Source of the DNA: Pampus argenteus
Lineage: Eukaryota > Chordata > Actinopteri > Scombriformes > Stromateidae
Assembly: GCA_036937835.1 (NCBI GenBank)
Contig: CM072863.1
Location: 4,344,001-4,408,000 of the forward strand
Length of the DNA stretch: 64,000 bases
Reading direction: 5' to 3'
Part shown: one piece after another, positions 1 through 13,030 of the stretch
Numbering within the stretch: position 1 is the first letter of the stretch
Layout: each line of letters starts with the position of its first letter
The notes under the pieces: model-generated
The model's input: only the letters and a program-made list of their open reading frames with translations
Told to the model about the DNA's origin: nothing
Database searches by the model: none
Position numbers and translations under genes: made by a program

Positions 1-2118
1 GTTTAATGCTAAATCAGCCACCCGGTGTGACAAACTCAGCTGAAACAGACGCTGTCACACAGAAAAAGTTGGCCTGACTGACTCAAGCCTCTCGTAGACC
101 TTTAATAAATTGATCTAATGCACCAGCTGGACGCGGTTAATTAACACTTTACTTCTTATCGGATTTAAATGAAGAACAGTTCAGGCTGATGGATGATTTA
201 TACGGGACTCAATACATTCGGCTATAACGTGACTGTATGTAGGTTAGGAGATCTGAAAGTGACACTGGAGTGGCAGGCTGAGAAATAGTAAGGACCATAC
301 TATAGACCTCAAGTCAACACAACATAATCAAAAACGACAACAAAGACATTTTACACAAGAAAAAGATTATTCAGTGGATTTTCTGCAGAGCCAGAAAAAG
401 ATCCCCGGCTTAAAAGAGAACGATGTGAAAGTGACAGAGACTCAACCCCAGTGCTCCAGGAAACTCACCAAATGGGAGACAATTGGCCCACAAAGAGGAC
501 CAGGACAAGGACAAGGACATGTTGGAGGCAAAAGTGTTGCACTGCTAAAAGCATGAACCATCAAGATGAAGGGAATTAACTCCAGAGAGAAACAAGACAA
601 GCCAGGCCAAGTTTACCCAAAGACGCTTCACATGTCGAGCCACTTCAGCTTTCTTGTGGACTTACCGTAAGGTGCCTTTTCTACGAGAACAAGAATCGTG
701 TAAATTCACCGAATGTCACATGATGCGATGCGACTAATCCTTGTCACAACCTGGATGATATCAGTATGTCAGATTGTGTCACACAAAACCCTAAACTTTA
801 TTCAAAGACTGCACTGTTGCAGCGGCAACTTGTTGCATGCATCAGTGCACACGTTCTCTTCTCTTCTCTCTCTACCTATGTGTTACATGTCTTTTTCTTC
901 AGGCTTAAACGTTGGGCTCAAAGGAGCAGTCAGTGCTCTCAGTCATTTGATTCTCGCCCATGTGATTTACTGGCTGCGAGCTACACCTCGCCTAGCTTCC
1001 CTAATCTGATGACAAATAAGGGTGACATCCATCTCGCCACGTCAGAAATAGTAATGGCCACACTTTCTCTTCTTTCTTTGGTCTACGCCGATGCGAGGCA
1101 GCCATTCAGCCTCCACTCCCCTCTCATCCTTCCTTTACTCTTACCATTCATCACAGGAAGTCCCAACAGATGAGATCATTTAACAGTGGGCGTGAATGGG
1201 GATGTGCACTCTCTTCCTTCTGTTAAAGAAGAGCCTCTGCGATTTGGAGTTCAGGGCCTGGCTTCAAAAGAATTTATCACTGAGATGGACATTTTAATTG
1301 GACCATTAACTTTTGGAAAGACTCTTCTAGATATCTTGATGAGACGCTTTCTCTCCCCCTATCCAAATCTCAAACTCAACACTCAAATCCGACAACATCT
1401 TCATATGCACTTATTCTTTCTGGGACTTTTTCTACCAAAGTGAATTAGACGCTGGTCCCTTTTCGGTTCTTGTGGCTCAATAAAAGATAGGAAAAGATTG
1501 GTGGAGATTACTGTGAAAAGTGGAAAATGAGACTACATCTTTCTTATAAAGCCTGTTCTGATCACATGATATACTATATATATAGGTAGGTACTTGAGTC
1601 TTCTATTGACTTGAAACCATGATGTTTTAATAACCAGGATGAACCAATTCTACTCTTTGTATGTAACATAATTCAGAAACACGTTTATGTCTCTCTGCGT
1701 TTGCCACAATTTTACTCATAAATACGTTTATTGCAAATCAGACAAGGCAGAACACAACTAGTTTAAAACACTGCCACACAGCAAACAATGGAAAAAAAAA
1801 AGAGAGCGAAAAGAGGAGTAGTAGAGAGTGCCAATTCACAAAAACCGAATCGAAAATAACTCTCGCCGGATGGATGAGGTGAGAAAGAAAATAGAAACAT
1901 ACAGCAGAGGGAAGACTTTCATTTCTTTCTTTTGCCTGTGATCAGTAATCACTGAGGCAGACAGGAGAGAGTAATCTCGGAGAGGGTTCAACAATTCTGC
2001 CCATCCTGAGATTACATTATTTTCCCAAATTGCAAGTGAAGCCTCTCAATCCAACAGCCAATGAATCAACAGTGTAGGCAGAGAGGAGAGAGCAGCACGC
2101 TGTGTCATCTAAGACAAG
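1..2118. other. Non-coding stretch, no gene recognised
   Basis: I see no supported gene here. Open frames of up to 135 codons (766-1173, plus strand) have no recognisable domain, and this length is expected by chance in 64 kb of AT-rich DNA. The sequence is mixed in complexity, with a short A-run near 1,791-1,803. Confidence 0.6.
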
Positions 2119-2161
2119 GTGTGTGTGTGTGTATGTGGGTGTGGGTGTGTGTGTGTGTGTG
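2119..2161. repeat. Imperfect GT microsatellite
   Basis: A run of GT dinucleotides is interrupted by GTAT and GGGT units. It is a simple sequence repeat of the kind common in vertebrate introns and intergenic DNA. Confidence 0.9.
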
Positions 2162-2370
2162 AGGCATCCCAATAAGAGGTGAAATGGCAGTACAAAATTA
2201 TTTCAGATAACCCTATTGAAAAGTTACGATGCAGCAATCCTCATTTCTTGGAAACAGATACATGAGGTAAAGTCCTCAGAATATAACAGCTACAATAAAT
2301 AATTATTTAGCCTGTTGATTTTTTTCACTGCTGGGAGTAGTTGAAGATTTTATTTGTAGTTTGGAAGAAC

Positions 2371-2851
<481 letters not shown>

Positions 2852-4346
2852 TGGGACTGACATATTTTGTGTTATTAATGATCAGATGGTCGAAACAATG
2901 TTCACAAACACGTACACAATACAAAAGATACAGTAATACAGAACCAAATCTGTGCATCAGAGTAATGTTTTATCTGGTAATTACAAAGATAACTTCAAGG
3001 AATCCATTTGAGTTCAGTTCCTCTGGGGATGACAAGCTTGATCCAGTATGTTTGGTTGGCGGATCAATGAGTCTGAACCACCGAGGAATAGAATACACGG
3101 TACTATTGATTCTGAAATTCTGTGGCACCTTTCACAATCTCTACAGAGACCCTTAAGCACATCTTACTGTGAGGCCAGTTAAAGAGATCTGCAGATATAG
3201 ATTACATCAAAGCTCATCCAACGTGTGCCAGTGGAAGTTTGAGCCTTTTGATATTTATAATTAACTCAACTGATGCTTCATGACAATACGTGAATGAATA
3301 AATGAATGAAAAATACAAAAAAAATAAAGAAAACAAGGAAATAAGATACGAGACATGTTGTAAATCTATACTGGACAATACATATTTACATAATTAACCT
3401 TTTAAATATATATATATGTGTGTGTGTTAACATTGACATTATATGCGTCTGTGTAATATTAGCTCTGTTTCATATCTTTCAAATATACACAGTAGCCATG
3501 TGCTCCAAGTACAGTACAATTACTCTGTTTTATAATACCACAGAAGGAAAAATGTTAAACAAACACTGGGTGCAGTGTATGTAGAACCTTAGGCTATTTT
3601 TATAAATAAAGAGCGATTTTAATATGTTCGCCATTCTCAGTTCATTATTGGTTCATATTGTCAGGAATATGAAAATGACTAGCCTCATTCAATAAAACAT
3701 GACTTGAGGCTAAACTGGTGGGAAATAAGTAAACATGTTACCTAAATTTAAAAAATACCAGTTAATATTTTGCAATGATTGTAGTGTCTGGGTAAAGAAA
3801 ACACCTGGGAATATCATATAGTGGAAATAAGATATTCAAGACTTTGACCTGAATTAACTACTAGATTATTATATCTCGTGACTTCATTATAAATCATATA
3901 TATATATGATTTATATAACAAAACAAATGAACGATTTTCTGTTTGACAATAAAACGAGTAAGTTGGGACTTTAAAGTTAAAGAAAATCAAGGAAGAGTCA
4001 AGAATCAAGTCAGTATCATTTGTGAAATTATGGACCCACAATTTAAAATATTTTTTCCCCATTTTTGTCAAATAAATCAAGATATCTCTGACCAATTAAA
4101 CTTTTAAGACAATATTTCAAAATATCAATACAAAGTCCAGTGAAATCATTCATTTGATCTGACTCTTAACTCCTGGCCATGTCTACAACAGGTATAGACC
4201 TCCAAACAAATGGAGTATTTCAATGACCTTCACTGTAATTGGAGTTCAGCATCAAGTAAATGGCCTGAAAAGTTGGTGGTGATCCTGTCTTAATGCACAA
4301 CTGACCACAATAAGTCACGTTGATTGCATTTTAATGCTGTGCGGGG
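2852..4346. other. Non-coding, AT-rich
   Basis: No gene is supported. It holds a short AT/GT run at about 3,406-3,427 and a 28-bp perfect AT palindrome at 3,888-3,915. The longest frame, 93 codons on the minus strand (3,814-4,095), shows no recognisable domain. Confidence 0.6.
3888..3915. repeat. Perfect 28-bp AT-rich palindrome
   Basis: The two 14-nt halves are exact reverse complements with no spacer; the left half reads TATAAATCATATAT. It could extrude as a cruciform, but AT palindromes of this size also arise by chance and by microsatellite slippage. Confidence 0.85.
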
Positions 4347-4374
4347 AAAAAAAAAAAAAGAAAAAAAAAAAAAA
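4347..4374. repeat. A-rich tract
   Basis: Two A-runs are separated by a single G. It could be the tail of an old retroposed sequence, but no body was recognised beside it. Confidence 0.8.
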
Positions 4375-6491
4375 GAACAACAACGTTAATGGTCCAGTGT
4401 TGGCACAGTGCGCAGAACGTTGACAGAGACTTATCTCACCCACTGTGGAGACAAGTCAATCAGTGTGAGGACTGGTGCCAAGTACTTGTTGTCGCTTTGT
4501 GTCTCTGCTGGAAGGGTCACACTCATCATGCTTTCCCCTAATACACCGTGTCTCTTATACCCCCTCCCTAATACCTCGCACCTTGACCATGTCGACCGAT
4601 CAGCACCTGTGACTCTGCATATGTTGCGCCAAACAGCGGCTGCCTCACAAAAGGATATATATAATATAGATTCGAATTATAGGACATGATCTCTGCTGCC
4701 CCTGTTGCACAAAATGACCATAATAGATGTAGCGGGGATTGATAGGGTTGTTGATCAATACCGATGACTCAGTGATTACTTTGGCAGGTTCTCAGTCTGC
4801 TGGCTTTCAAAACTCATTTTCCAGCTCATTTTCTCTAATAGAGAAAAAAAAGCCACTTATCAAAATGTCAGCGCATTCTTATCAGAGGCTTGTGTAAGGT
4901 GAGGTAAATTGCACGATGAAGCATTTCCTTATGGTTTCTGATACAAATTAATAAGAGACAGGGATTACTTAATGTCTTTTTTGTAAATAAGCTTACTGCT
5001 TCCGAACTTAAATGAGTTTCAGTGTGTGTGCTTTGTTGGAACTATGCCCTATACTGTTGTCCGACAACTTTTGAATTTGTTCTCGCCAACTTTTTCCCCA
5101 ACCTCTGAGGTCAAAGTCGATTACGTGCTTCTTAGCTTGCAGAGGTGAATTTTCCAGAGGTGACACGAGGTCACAGAAAACCCGGTGCTTCTAATGGTGG
5201 TCACAAGCTACCTTTCACTCCTGAGCGGTAAAAAAGCTCTCCTTTCTGCAGCTCTGCATGGGAAGTGCTGCACAAGTCATCCGTCACAGAGGTGCAAAGG
5301 GGGTAAGGGTGGGCACATCCAGAGCAGGATTGAGAACTGACAGATGGGTTATTGCAGTAAAGCTCTGCCACTGAGGCTGGCCATTTATTAACGTCAGTCC
5401 TACCGACTGAGCCTGGGGTCTAGGGTCTGGACAGTGTTGCTATGGAGCATTAGATTTGACAGGACATTTAATAGTTAGATGAACTACATCTTCCTCTTAG
5501 ATTTGTAAGTAGTACTGAGTATATATATAATTATTGGTGAGAAAAAGGGAGACGCTGATAGAGAGGCAGACGTAGCGGTACCGCCGTCAGTGATTTCAAA
5601 CATCAGTAACTCCGCCCGTCTGTCTCTCTTTTTGTGTTAGAATCGTGTTGATTTGCGCCAGATGGAAATTGAAGTGGTTTTCTCTACAGGGTTCATTATG
5701 ACAGCGTGTGCTGAAAAGTGAATCAGGAGTTGAATCAGGCTGTACTCAATTCATGTCACCTGACATGTTCATTTCATGCCTCCATGGACATTTATGCCAC
5801 CTCCGGTGCACATACATGCTTCAGTAAGAGTACTACTACAACACTGTGAATATAGTAAAAATCATGCGTTCAAAGCCTTACTATATACGTATTATCAGCA
5901 TAATTTATTTTACCATATCAAAAAAGGTAAAACTACACACCATGCAGTTTTTGGATTAATACTGCTGCTGCATTAACATGCACTTTACTGTAGTTATTTA
6001 AGCTTGTGCTCATCTACAGTAATGAATCATATACTCTAAAATCATCATGTTTGTATAGTTTATTTAGGCAACTTTCTCAACCCATAACGGAAAACATTAA
6101 TTTCTTCCGTTTCTACTTTGAATGCAAATGCACAAAAAAGTGAAATACAGTAAAAGTTTTTCCCCGTCAGAGTAGAGGAGGCATAACTGGTGGAGAACGG
6201 CTTTGAACTTATGGAAAGTGAGACAATTCAGATTTTTCAACAGAGTTTGTGATTTAATCATCAACAAAAACTGCTTATATAGCTATAGTGTAAGCTTAGC
6301 TATAAAACTTAACCTTAAGCAGACCCTTTTTTTGTGTAACAATTATGATATTGTTACAAAATGTAATTAATGGTGAAATGGAAACATGACATCGTTTGAG
6401 ACCAAAACAGCTGAATTTCTGAATTTGGGGCGAACTGGAACTGATGCACAAGGAGGAAACACATCCTCATACCGAGTATACAGGCATACAG

Positions 6492-6492
<1 letters not shown>
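4375..6492. other. Non-coding stretch, no gene recognised
   Basis: Mixed-complexity DNA with short open frames only (at most 93 codons, 4,408-4,689 plus strand) and no recognisable domain or paired consensus splice sites. Confidence 0.55.

Positions 6493-6539
<47 letters not shown>
6493..6539. repeat. CA microsatellite, about 23 copies
   Basis: An uninterrupted CA dinucleotide array. The minus-strand frame that reads MCVCVCVC through it is repeat translation. Confidence 0.97.
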
Positions 6540-6543
<4 letters not shown>

Positions 6544-6933
6544 GAAGTTTGTCTAGAGGCAATGTGAGAGACGTCTAGAGTAAGTAACCGTTATTTACTG
6601 TTTGGTGTTGTGTTAGAATATTGCATCACGATGTTTAAGCAGTAATGGAAGAAAGTGAAATCAGACTGAAGCTGGACCAGCTTAGTGAAACGTCAGCATT
6701 TGTATGACTAAAAAAAAAATATAATAAAACAACATATTGTGGAATACTGAAAATATTGTTTATTCAATGATATTTTTTTTCTTCATTTTCCTAAATCACC
6801 CCGCTTTACAAAGCTAGAGAGCATGCACAAGGGGGGAAAAAAAGCATTGTGTGTTTTATTTATTTTTATTATTATTATTGAGACATTTTTTCCCCATAGG
6901 ACACACTTAAGACACTTAAAAAAGGACAGAGGG

Positions 6934-6954
6934 AAAAAAAAAAAAAAAAAAAAA
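6934..6954. repeat. 21-nt A-run
   Basis: Pure A homopolymer, followed within 100 bp by AAAT-type repeats (6,990-7,033). This is low-complexity sequence. Confidence 0.95.
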
Positions 6955-7988
6955 GTTAACTTCTAGTTTATGAAATTTTTTCATTCAAGTGAAATAAATA
7001 AATAAATAAAAAATGAAAAATAAATAAATAAATGGAATTATGTCCTTATGAGTTGGAGGTTGGGAATTCAGCGCGCTGCTTAGGTCTCTGATGTTAAATA
7101 ATCACTTAAAAAAAAAAAAAAAAAAGTCAACATTGTTATTTCTCCTACGGCGATGCAAATATAACACATTAATCAATAAAAGATTGCACTCTCCTGCCAT
7201 AGTATTATATTCTCTAAAACTAGACTCAAATTTCTTTACTACCCCTTACTTTCTTCTGCGCATTAAAAGAAAAACTTCTCTCGTTAGCTTTTATTTGACT
7301 TCCTGCACACTAGCCGCCTCGCTGTGGTTTCCAAATCCACCTCTAGTAGTTTGTCCTCTCTTGACTCCATCTTGGTGTATCCTTTGTTGTCCTGTCAAAA
7401 ACTTTTTTTTGTTTAATTACTTTAATTAAAATCACTTTCCGGTTAAAATATATACAGCAACTCAACATCTGAGGGAGGCAGTTTCATTATACATACCTTG
7501 CCTCTTGGAGGACATTAAAGTTGTTCTAAGTGTGAGTCTGAGTCTTTGTAGCACTGGCCTGTTTAATTCAAGGTCTTCAAAAGGATTCGCTGACCGGCTC
7601 CTCCAATCTATTTTATTCAATACATCTCAAGAGAGAAAAGAATAAAATAAAATAAAAAACTAATGCAGAAGAAAAGAATATCCACTGATTAATTCTCCTC
7701 TGCTGTGCATTTATGTATGCTTTAAAATAAAGTTAGACCTATTGTATGTCCCGGTTTATTGTGAGACTTCTTTAGAGTGAAAAATAACATGTTTTTTTTT
7801 TCCTGGATGTTTTGTGGCTCATTACACTTAAGCCTCGGGACAGTAATCTATGAGATTACAAATAAGTGGGCCCCATTGCTGGAAGGCAGGATCTGTGCAT
7901 TTTTGCGTGGGGGAGATGGAATTTGGCAGGATGCTGTCAAGCCAGTGGATCAAAGTCCTTTTCTCCACTGCAGTGGATCATCACAACA
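6955..7988. other. Non-coding, A/T-run-rich
   Basis: Holds an AAAT repeat (about 6,996-7,033) and another A-run (about 7,109-7,125). Short plus-strand frames show no domain. Confidence 0.55.
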
Positions 7989-8058
7989 ACAGAGATAGAG
8001 AGAGAGGGAGAGAGAGATGGAGAGGGAGGGAGAAATAAAGGGAGACAGAGAGGAAGAC
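7989..8058. repeat. GA-rich low-complexity tract
   Basis: Imperfect GAGA/GGGA purine tract on the plus strand. The overlapping plus-strand frames with RERGRERW-type translations reflect this tract. Confidence 0.9.
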
Positions 8059-8968
8059 AGCTTACGCTGCTCATGGTTGCCTTACTGCGCACACTTGCTT
8101 CACATTTTAGATCCAAAGCCTGTACTGAGCATAGCTCAATAAAGCACTCAAGTCAGCAGGCGAGACTAGATGTGCCGTCAGCGTCACTACATCCGAATGG
8201 ATTGTGACACATGACACAAATATGAAAAGGATGTCAACATTTGGCAGTGTAATGGTTAAAAAAGAAAGAAAGAACAGCCACACTTTGAAGATTTCTCCCG
8301 ACAGAGACGATGACATTCGACCGTTCAGCCGTATCGAAAACATCAAGTGACGTCTGTAGAGTACAACACAGGATAATTTGGTCAATTAAGCAATACCTTA
8401 CCTACTGCCCTATATTTCACACACACCTTCTCCCATGTACCCTCCCCTCCCCTCACTGCAGCAGCCACTGTGCTCCCTTTGAATCCCCCCCCCCCTTGCG
8501 CCCAGGAGTGCATGTAAGCATAAAATCCTGCCTATGGCTAAACAGGCATTTTCAATGTGACTTGATATCTGTGGACATTAGAATAATTCAACAGCCCGGG
8601 AAGTAAAACAGATCTGTGCAGACAAAAAAAACAGAACTTTGATTAAACCAAAGCTTTCGGGATTACTATCACTACTAGATCAAGGTGCCCTTGAGCAAAC
8701 TTACTTCGTCCGTGATTGGTCCGATGGAGCTACACAGTGGTCAACCACAATCCTTCACAAACAAACAGCAGCGTGATGCCTGCTGTGGCTGTTTTTTTCC
8801 AACCAATTGAAAGGAAATAGAAAGAGGTTCTGTGAAAACATCCTACACAGAAGTGTGTGTAAGAGAAAACAACGGGCTTGCATACATACATTAAAATTAC
8901 AAACCTATATTTGGACATTCAGTCGAGACGTTAAGCAACATCTGCAGCGCACAATTAAGACGATCTAT

Positions 8969-9007
8969 GTCTCTCTATCTCCCTCTCTCCCTCTCTCTCT
9001 CTCTCTG
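8969..9007. repeat. CT microsatellite
   Basis: Imperfect CT/CCCT repeat ending in an uninterrupted CT run. Confidence 0.92.
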
Positions 9008-11576
9008 GCTGCATTTATTATTTATCAGCAAATGTTCTTTTTGGTTTTATGATCGCTTTGATAATCAAGGTTGCTGATGGGAGAACACACATTCAGAATT
9101 AATAGTTTGAGCAAGGACTCCTCAAGGGACAAAAGTGTTAATTAATTAAGCATTAAGGTGAATAGAAAAAAAAAAAAAGCTCACGGTGTGCTCAGACTTT
9201 TTACAGCCCCCTGAGACCCCGCCCCCCCACCCCACCCACTGCACCTCAATTATAATGCATCACCACCATGCACCTTTTATTTTTGCTGCTGTGATGTGTT
9301 CATTGCTTCAAAATCTCAACAATGGTCATGACAAAACACAACATGAAGCATTCATAATCTCTTTGCTTATACATATAGATTCAATTATGACCAATAGCAC
9401 CCCTGTCATGTTTAAATTTACCCCCAAAGAAATATCCAATAATAAAAGTTACAAAACACAATGCATTTTATATTAATATTGAATTTGATTATTGATTTAA
9501 ATGATATCCAGCCTATTCACACTCTTCCTCTTTATCTCTTTAAGCAGCTGCACTCTTTTCCTTCTTTTTATTTCACTTTATTATTATTTTTTTTCATTTA
9601 AATGACTACATATTGTAAGGATGCTATAAGTATGAACACCATCATATGTAATATATGTTAGAAGACCCTCTCTCTGGTACACATACATCAAGGTGTAAAC
9701 TGCATTTAACTAATGGGACATGACTTCAGATGAAAAATCTTGTCGTGGGCGTTTGGCCTTAAAAGGCTACAGTCGGACTCACTACTGACAATGATGATGT
9801 TGCCATGACAGCAGGGGTAAACTATAATAAAGCAACAAGAGGTCACAACACATATAGAGCCTACACAGAACACTGAAAGCCAAGTTGATGTATTTCGTGA
9901 ACAGTGGGAGAGACGCCTGTGGGCAACAAACAGATAAAGAAAGCCGTGAGATTGCATCAAACGTGTGATCGATGTAGGAGAAGCCAATTTCATGGGTGCC
10001 ATGAATGCCTGGCAGAGTATGCTGCATGCAACCAGTTTATGAGTAAAGGACAAAAATAAGACGTGAGGACCAGGACATCATGTGTACGAGGGTGATATGA
10101 TGATGCAGTGTGTGTATAGAACATCATCTTTATGCTGCACGCTACTGTAGGTGTAAAATACGGACTGTCGAGTTTATTGGCTTTTTGAATCTATTATATC
10201 TTCACAGCTTAAAACACTTTCATATTTGCACATCGTCACATTTTCCCGGAGAAAGACGTTTGTCATCGAGGATGTGCTAAACGGGAGAGAGTGAATTCAT
10301 TAATATGGAGGACTTAAAGATGATGGTTTTTCCTAAACGTTAAAAAAAAATAAAAAAAATGGACGAGGATACTGTGCAGAAACAATTTTTATTTATTTAT
10401 TTTTGGTTAAGATGCAGGATCAGTAATGTGCTGGACATCGCGCACACCCAGACAAATCCCAGTGGGCAGCCGCATCGGTGGACCGATGGGCCGTCAACAA
10501 TTCACTTCTGTCTGTCTCTTACTGGCCGCTCTCTGTGTGCCTGTCATTCAACGTCCCTCCCCCCTGGGAACCGGCCCCAGTGGATGAGTCCAAGGCTGAA
10601 TTTCTTTCCTTCGTACACTCCTGTGCAGGATATTGACTACACCACTGAAGTCAGAGGTCTAGGAGCTCCAACACGTTTTTGTTTTTGTTTTCAGGTTGCC
10701 AACAACGAGTTCTTTTTTGGGAAGCCGTTGTAGTTGTGAGCAAAATGAAACAGAGGCTGGAGAAGAATAGAGATCTCCATAAACCATAAGAAAAGTCATA
10801 ACCACGAGAAGAAAAGAAAGACAAACTCTCTTCCCACCATAATGGACCAGAGGGGCTCGAGCCGCAGTCCTCACAGGCTGCTTCCTTAAGCAAGAGCACC
10901 GTTAAACTGACCTACAGCCAAATAAAATACTGGTTGGTTCAACACTTTGACTGCAAGTATGATTTGTAGAGGTGAAACAAGAGCACAGCAGATGAGTGCA
11001 TCCTGCTCTCCAAGCAGCACGAGAAGCGTCTCTTAAAATACTCCAGCAGCAGTAGTTGCAGTAGTCGACAGTGCAGGGTGGCTTCTGTAAGGCCTGCTGG
11101 GTTGTTGTCTGGATATACTGTATATTTGGGTGTAAACATGTCGATATTAATTATGTAGAAGTCGGAGAAGCTTTGGAACCAAATGACAAAGTAGAGACAG
11201 TAAATTTGTTTGAACTTGACTCGGTGGGCTTAGAGGGATAATAAACAGTAACCGGCAGATATTATATTTGCTTTTGTGTCTGATGTCTCAAAGCCGTAGA
11301 GATTTTACTCATCGTGGGGTTTTTTTGGTTTTTTTTGGTTTTTTTTGGTATACAGTACCTAGAGGTCACCTAAAAATCCTGTGTATCCTGAATAGCTGTT
11401 ACATTATGTGTTGTTGGGATCAAGACGGGACAGGAATCGAGAGGAATATATCAGTTTTATATTTGATGTACCTGTGTTGCCATGTACTGTAACCATGCAG
11501 GTATTTCATAGCTTTATTATGAGATATCCATTGGTGTTTCTCACCACAGCGTATAAAATGATGAAAGTAATGGAAG
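9008..11576. other. Non-coding stretch with small C-rich and T-rich tracts
   Basis: No supported gene. It has a C-rich run at about 9,217-9,238 and three near-identical 10-bp GGTTTTTTTT units at about 11,318-11,349. Frames of up to 124 codons (10,359-10,733) show no recognisable domain. Confidence 0.5.
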
Positions 11577-11589
11577 TGAATGAAGTTTC
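11577..11589. repeat. Target-site duplication, left copy
   Basis: TGAATGAAGTTTC, identical at all 13 positions to 11,920-11,932. The two copies bracket the 5S-derived element exactly, as expected from target-primed reverse transcription. Confidence 0.9.
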
Positions 11590-11769
11590 GTTCGTTTGTT
11601 TTCTTCCGCTTTATCCGTTTGTCGGGTCGCGGGGGCAGCATCTTCAGCAGGGAAGCCCAGACTTCCCTCTCCCCAGCCACTTCTGCCAGAGCCACTTCTG
11701 CAACCGGGGGTCGGACCGCCAGGGTCCCCGTCTCCGACTGCCACCTTTCTAAGGGGTTCCCCCCCTGAG

Positions 11770-11804
11770 ACCCCTCCCATGGGTGGTGAGCCCATGGGAA
11801 GGGG
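11770..11804. repeat. Hairpin in the SINE body
   Basis: CCCCTCCCATGGG and CCCATGGGAAGGGG form near-perfect inverted arms around a short GTGGTGAG-type loop, immediately 3' of the 5S part in element orientation. It may fold in the SINE RNA. Confidence 0.7.
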
Positions 11805-11919
11805 GTACAGCACCTGGTATTCCCAGGCGGTCTCCCATCCAAGTACTAACCAGGCCCGACGCTGCTTAGCTTCCGAGATCAGACGAGATCGGGCATGTTC
11901 AGGGTGGTATGGCTGCCCT
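11803..11919 (-). rRNA. 5S rRNA-like promoter module of the SINE
   Basis: The reverse complement matches vertebrate 5S rRNA over nearly its whole length of about 118 nt. The segment GCCATACCACCCTGAACATG, the box-A region AAGCTAAGCAGCGTCGGGCC (one G-to-C change from the usual sequence) and the intact box-C region CTTGGATGGGAGACCGCCTG can all be read. The first 8-10 nt diverge from the usual GCTTACGG, and two C-to-T changes fit CpG decay. Because the target-site duplication encloses this plus the downstream body, it is better read as the head of a SINE than as a stand-alone 5S gene. A functional ribosomal role is unlikely. Confidence 0.9.
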
Positions 11920-11932
11920 TGAATGAAGTTTC
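11920..11932. repeat. Target-site duplication, right copy
   Basis: TGAATGAAGTTTC, a perfect match to the left copy. Its first T could equally belong to the element. Confidence 0.9.
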
Positions 11933-13012
11933 ATATATGAAATAAAAATGTGTCCAGAAACAAGGTGCAGTTCCTCTCGCAGATTATAGTTCAGAAAACT
12001 GCTGAGTGCATGTTTAAAAATGTTGCCCGTCTTGTGCAGACTTCATGTACCAGACTAACTTTATAAAAAAGCATCATGGGAAATAATAGCTTGTGAGTGA
12101 AACGGGATCAGGATGGAAAGAGACAAAAGGAAGACCAGGTGGGAATGACGACAATCAGGACCGGGCAGCATAGAGAGATATTACCCCCTGTGTCGTCTCT
12201 TAGATAAATATTGTCGCACACATTGTGACTTTGTAAACAGATTATACGTCGCGACGTCTCGTCAGAGTATTTGCCGCCGTGTGCCCACCGGGGGGAAAAA
12301 AGCGATAATAAGCAGACGGTTGGGTGAGCTCAGGTGATGGCATGACAATAACACGTGTGTTTGTCAACAATGTCGCTGGAGTAAAATTAGCCTCCAACTG
12401 ACATGATGCCATTTACAGCGTTTATTATTATAATACAATGTGGACGTCTGTGGAAAGGAAAATACATTAGATTATTATTATTAATATTTTCAGATTATAA
12501 AAGGACTTTCGCAGGTTGAAATGAACATTTTTCCTTTTGGATATAGACTCAAAGTGGTAATCATTTCATATAAACGTTATCCGTTATCTAAATTGTAAGT
12601 ATATTTGTGTTAAGAGACATGACTCGCTAGACTACGCTGTCAAAAAAATAAAAAATAAAAAATCAAAGAGACCGGTGAGAACACTGCATTCAGCCAGGAA
12701 GAAATTCAATTTATTTAGACAATAACTAGATATTATTGTTCATCTCATCTTTAAAAAAAAAAAAGCACGGTACAGTATCTCTGAGCAGCATTTTTTTATT
12801 TTTACAATCAGTTATTTTTATGGTAATGACTACATCATGATATAATAAATCTGTCTACATCAGTGTGTCTCTGATAGTTTGACAAGCTGCAGGTCTTACG
12901 GCTGCACAGCACGTTATTGATTATGTTTTTCACTACGCGGTGGTTCTCAGGCCCTTCCGAAAAGGTCATAACCTCTTTAAGATATGGAGCACAAGCATAA
13001 GGCAGACATCTG

Positions 13013-13030
13013 ACCCTAACCCTAACCCTT
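13013..13030. repeat. Short interstitial telomere-like repeat
   Basis: CCCTAACCCTAACCCTT, just under three vertebrate telomere units. It is too short to show a telomere-fusion scar and may be a chance match. Confidence 0.6.

Larger units (their letters stand above)
11590..11919 (-). mobile_element. 5S rRNA-derived SINE (SINE3-like), minus strand
   Basis: A retroposon of about 330 bp. Read on the minus strand it begins with a near-complete 5S rRNA sequence (11,919 down to 11,803), followed by a unique body and then a 3' segment. That segment contains GACCCGACAAACGGATAAAG and ends GCGGAAGAAAACAAACGAAC, which resembles the 3' end shared by teleost non-LTR elements and their SINEs. It is bracketed by a perfect 13-bp target-site duplication. 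No run of four T occurs on the minus strand within the element, so RNA polymerase III could in principle read through to the flank. 5S-derived SINEs (SINE3) are established in zebrafish; family membership here is inferred from structure. The element looks fairly young: the duplication is intact and the 5S part is little decayed. Confidence 0.88.

Noticed and set aside
6354..6539. Cysteine-valine repeat peptide on the minus strand
   Set aside because: Translation of the CA microsatellite.
11420..11842. 140-codon minus-strand frame and overlapping frames at 11,541-11,922
   Set aside because: They lie mostly within the GC-rich SINE and are read through by its composition; neither resembles a transposon protein.
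11803..11919. Functional 5S rRNA gene
   Set aside because: The 13-bp target-site duplication encloses this segment together with the SINE body, its 5' end departs from the usual 5S start, and there is no terminator T-run at the 3' end.
13013..13030. Ancient telomere fusion site
   Set aside because: Fewer than three telomere units with no opposing array; too short to support a fusion.
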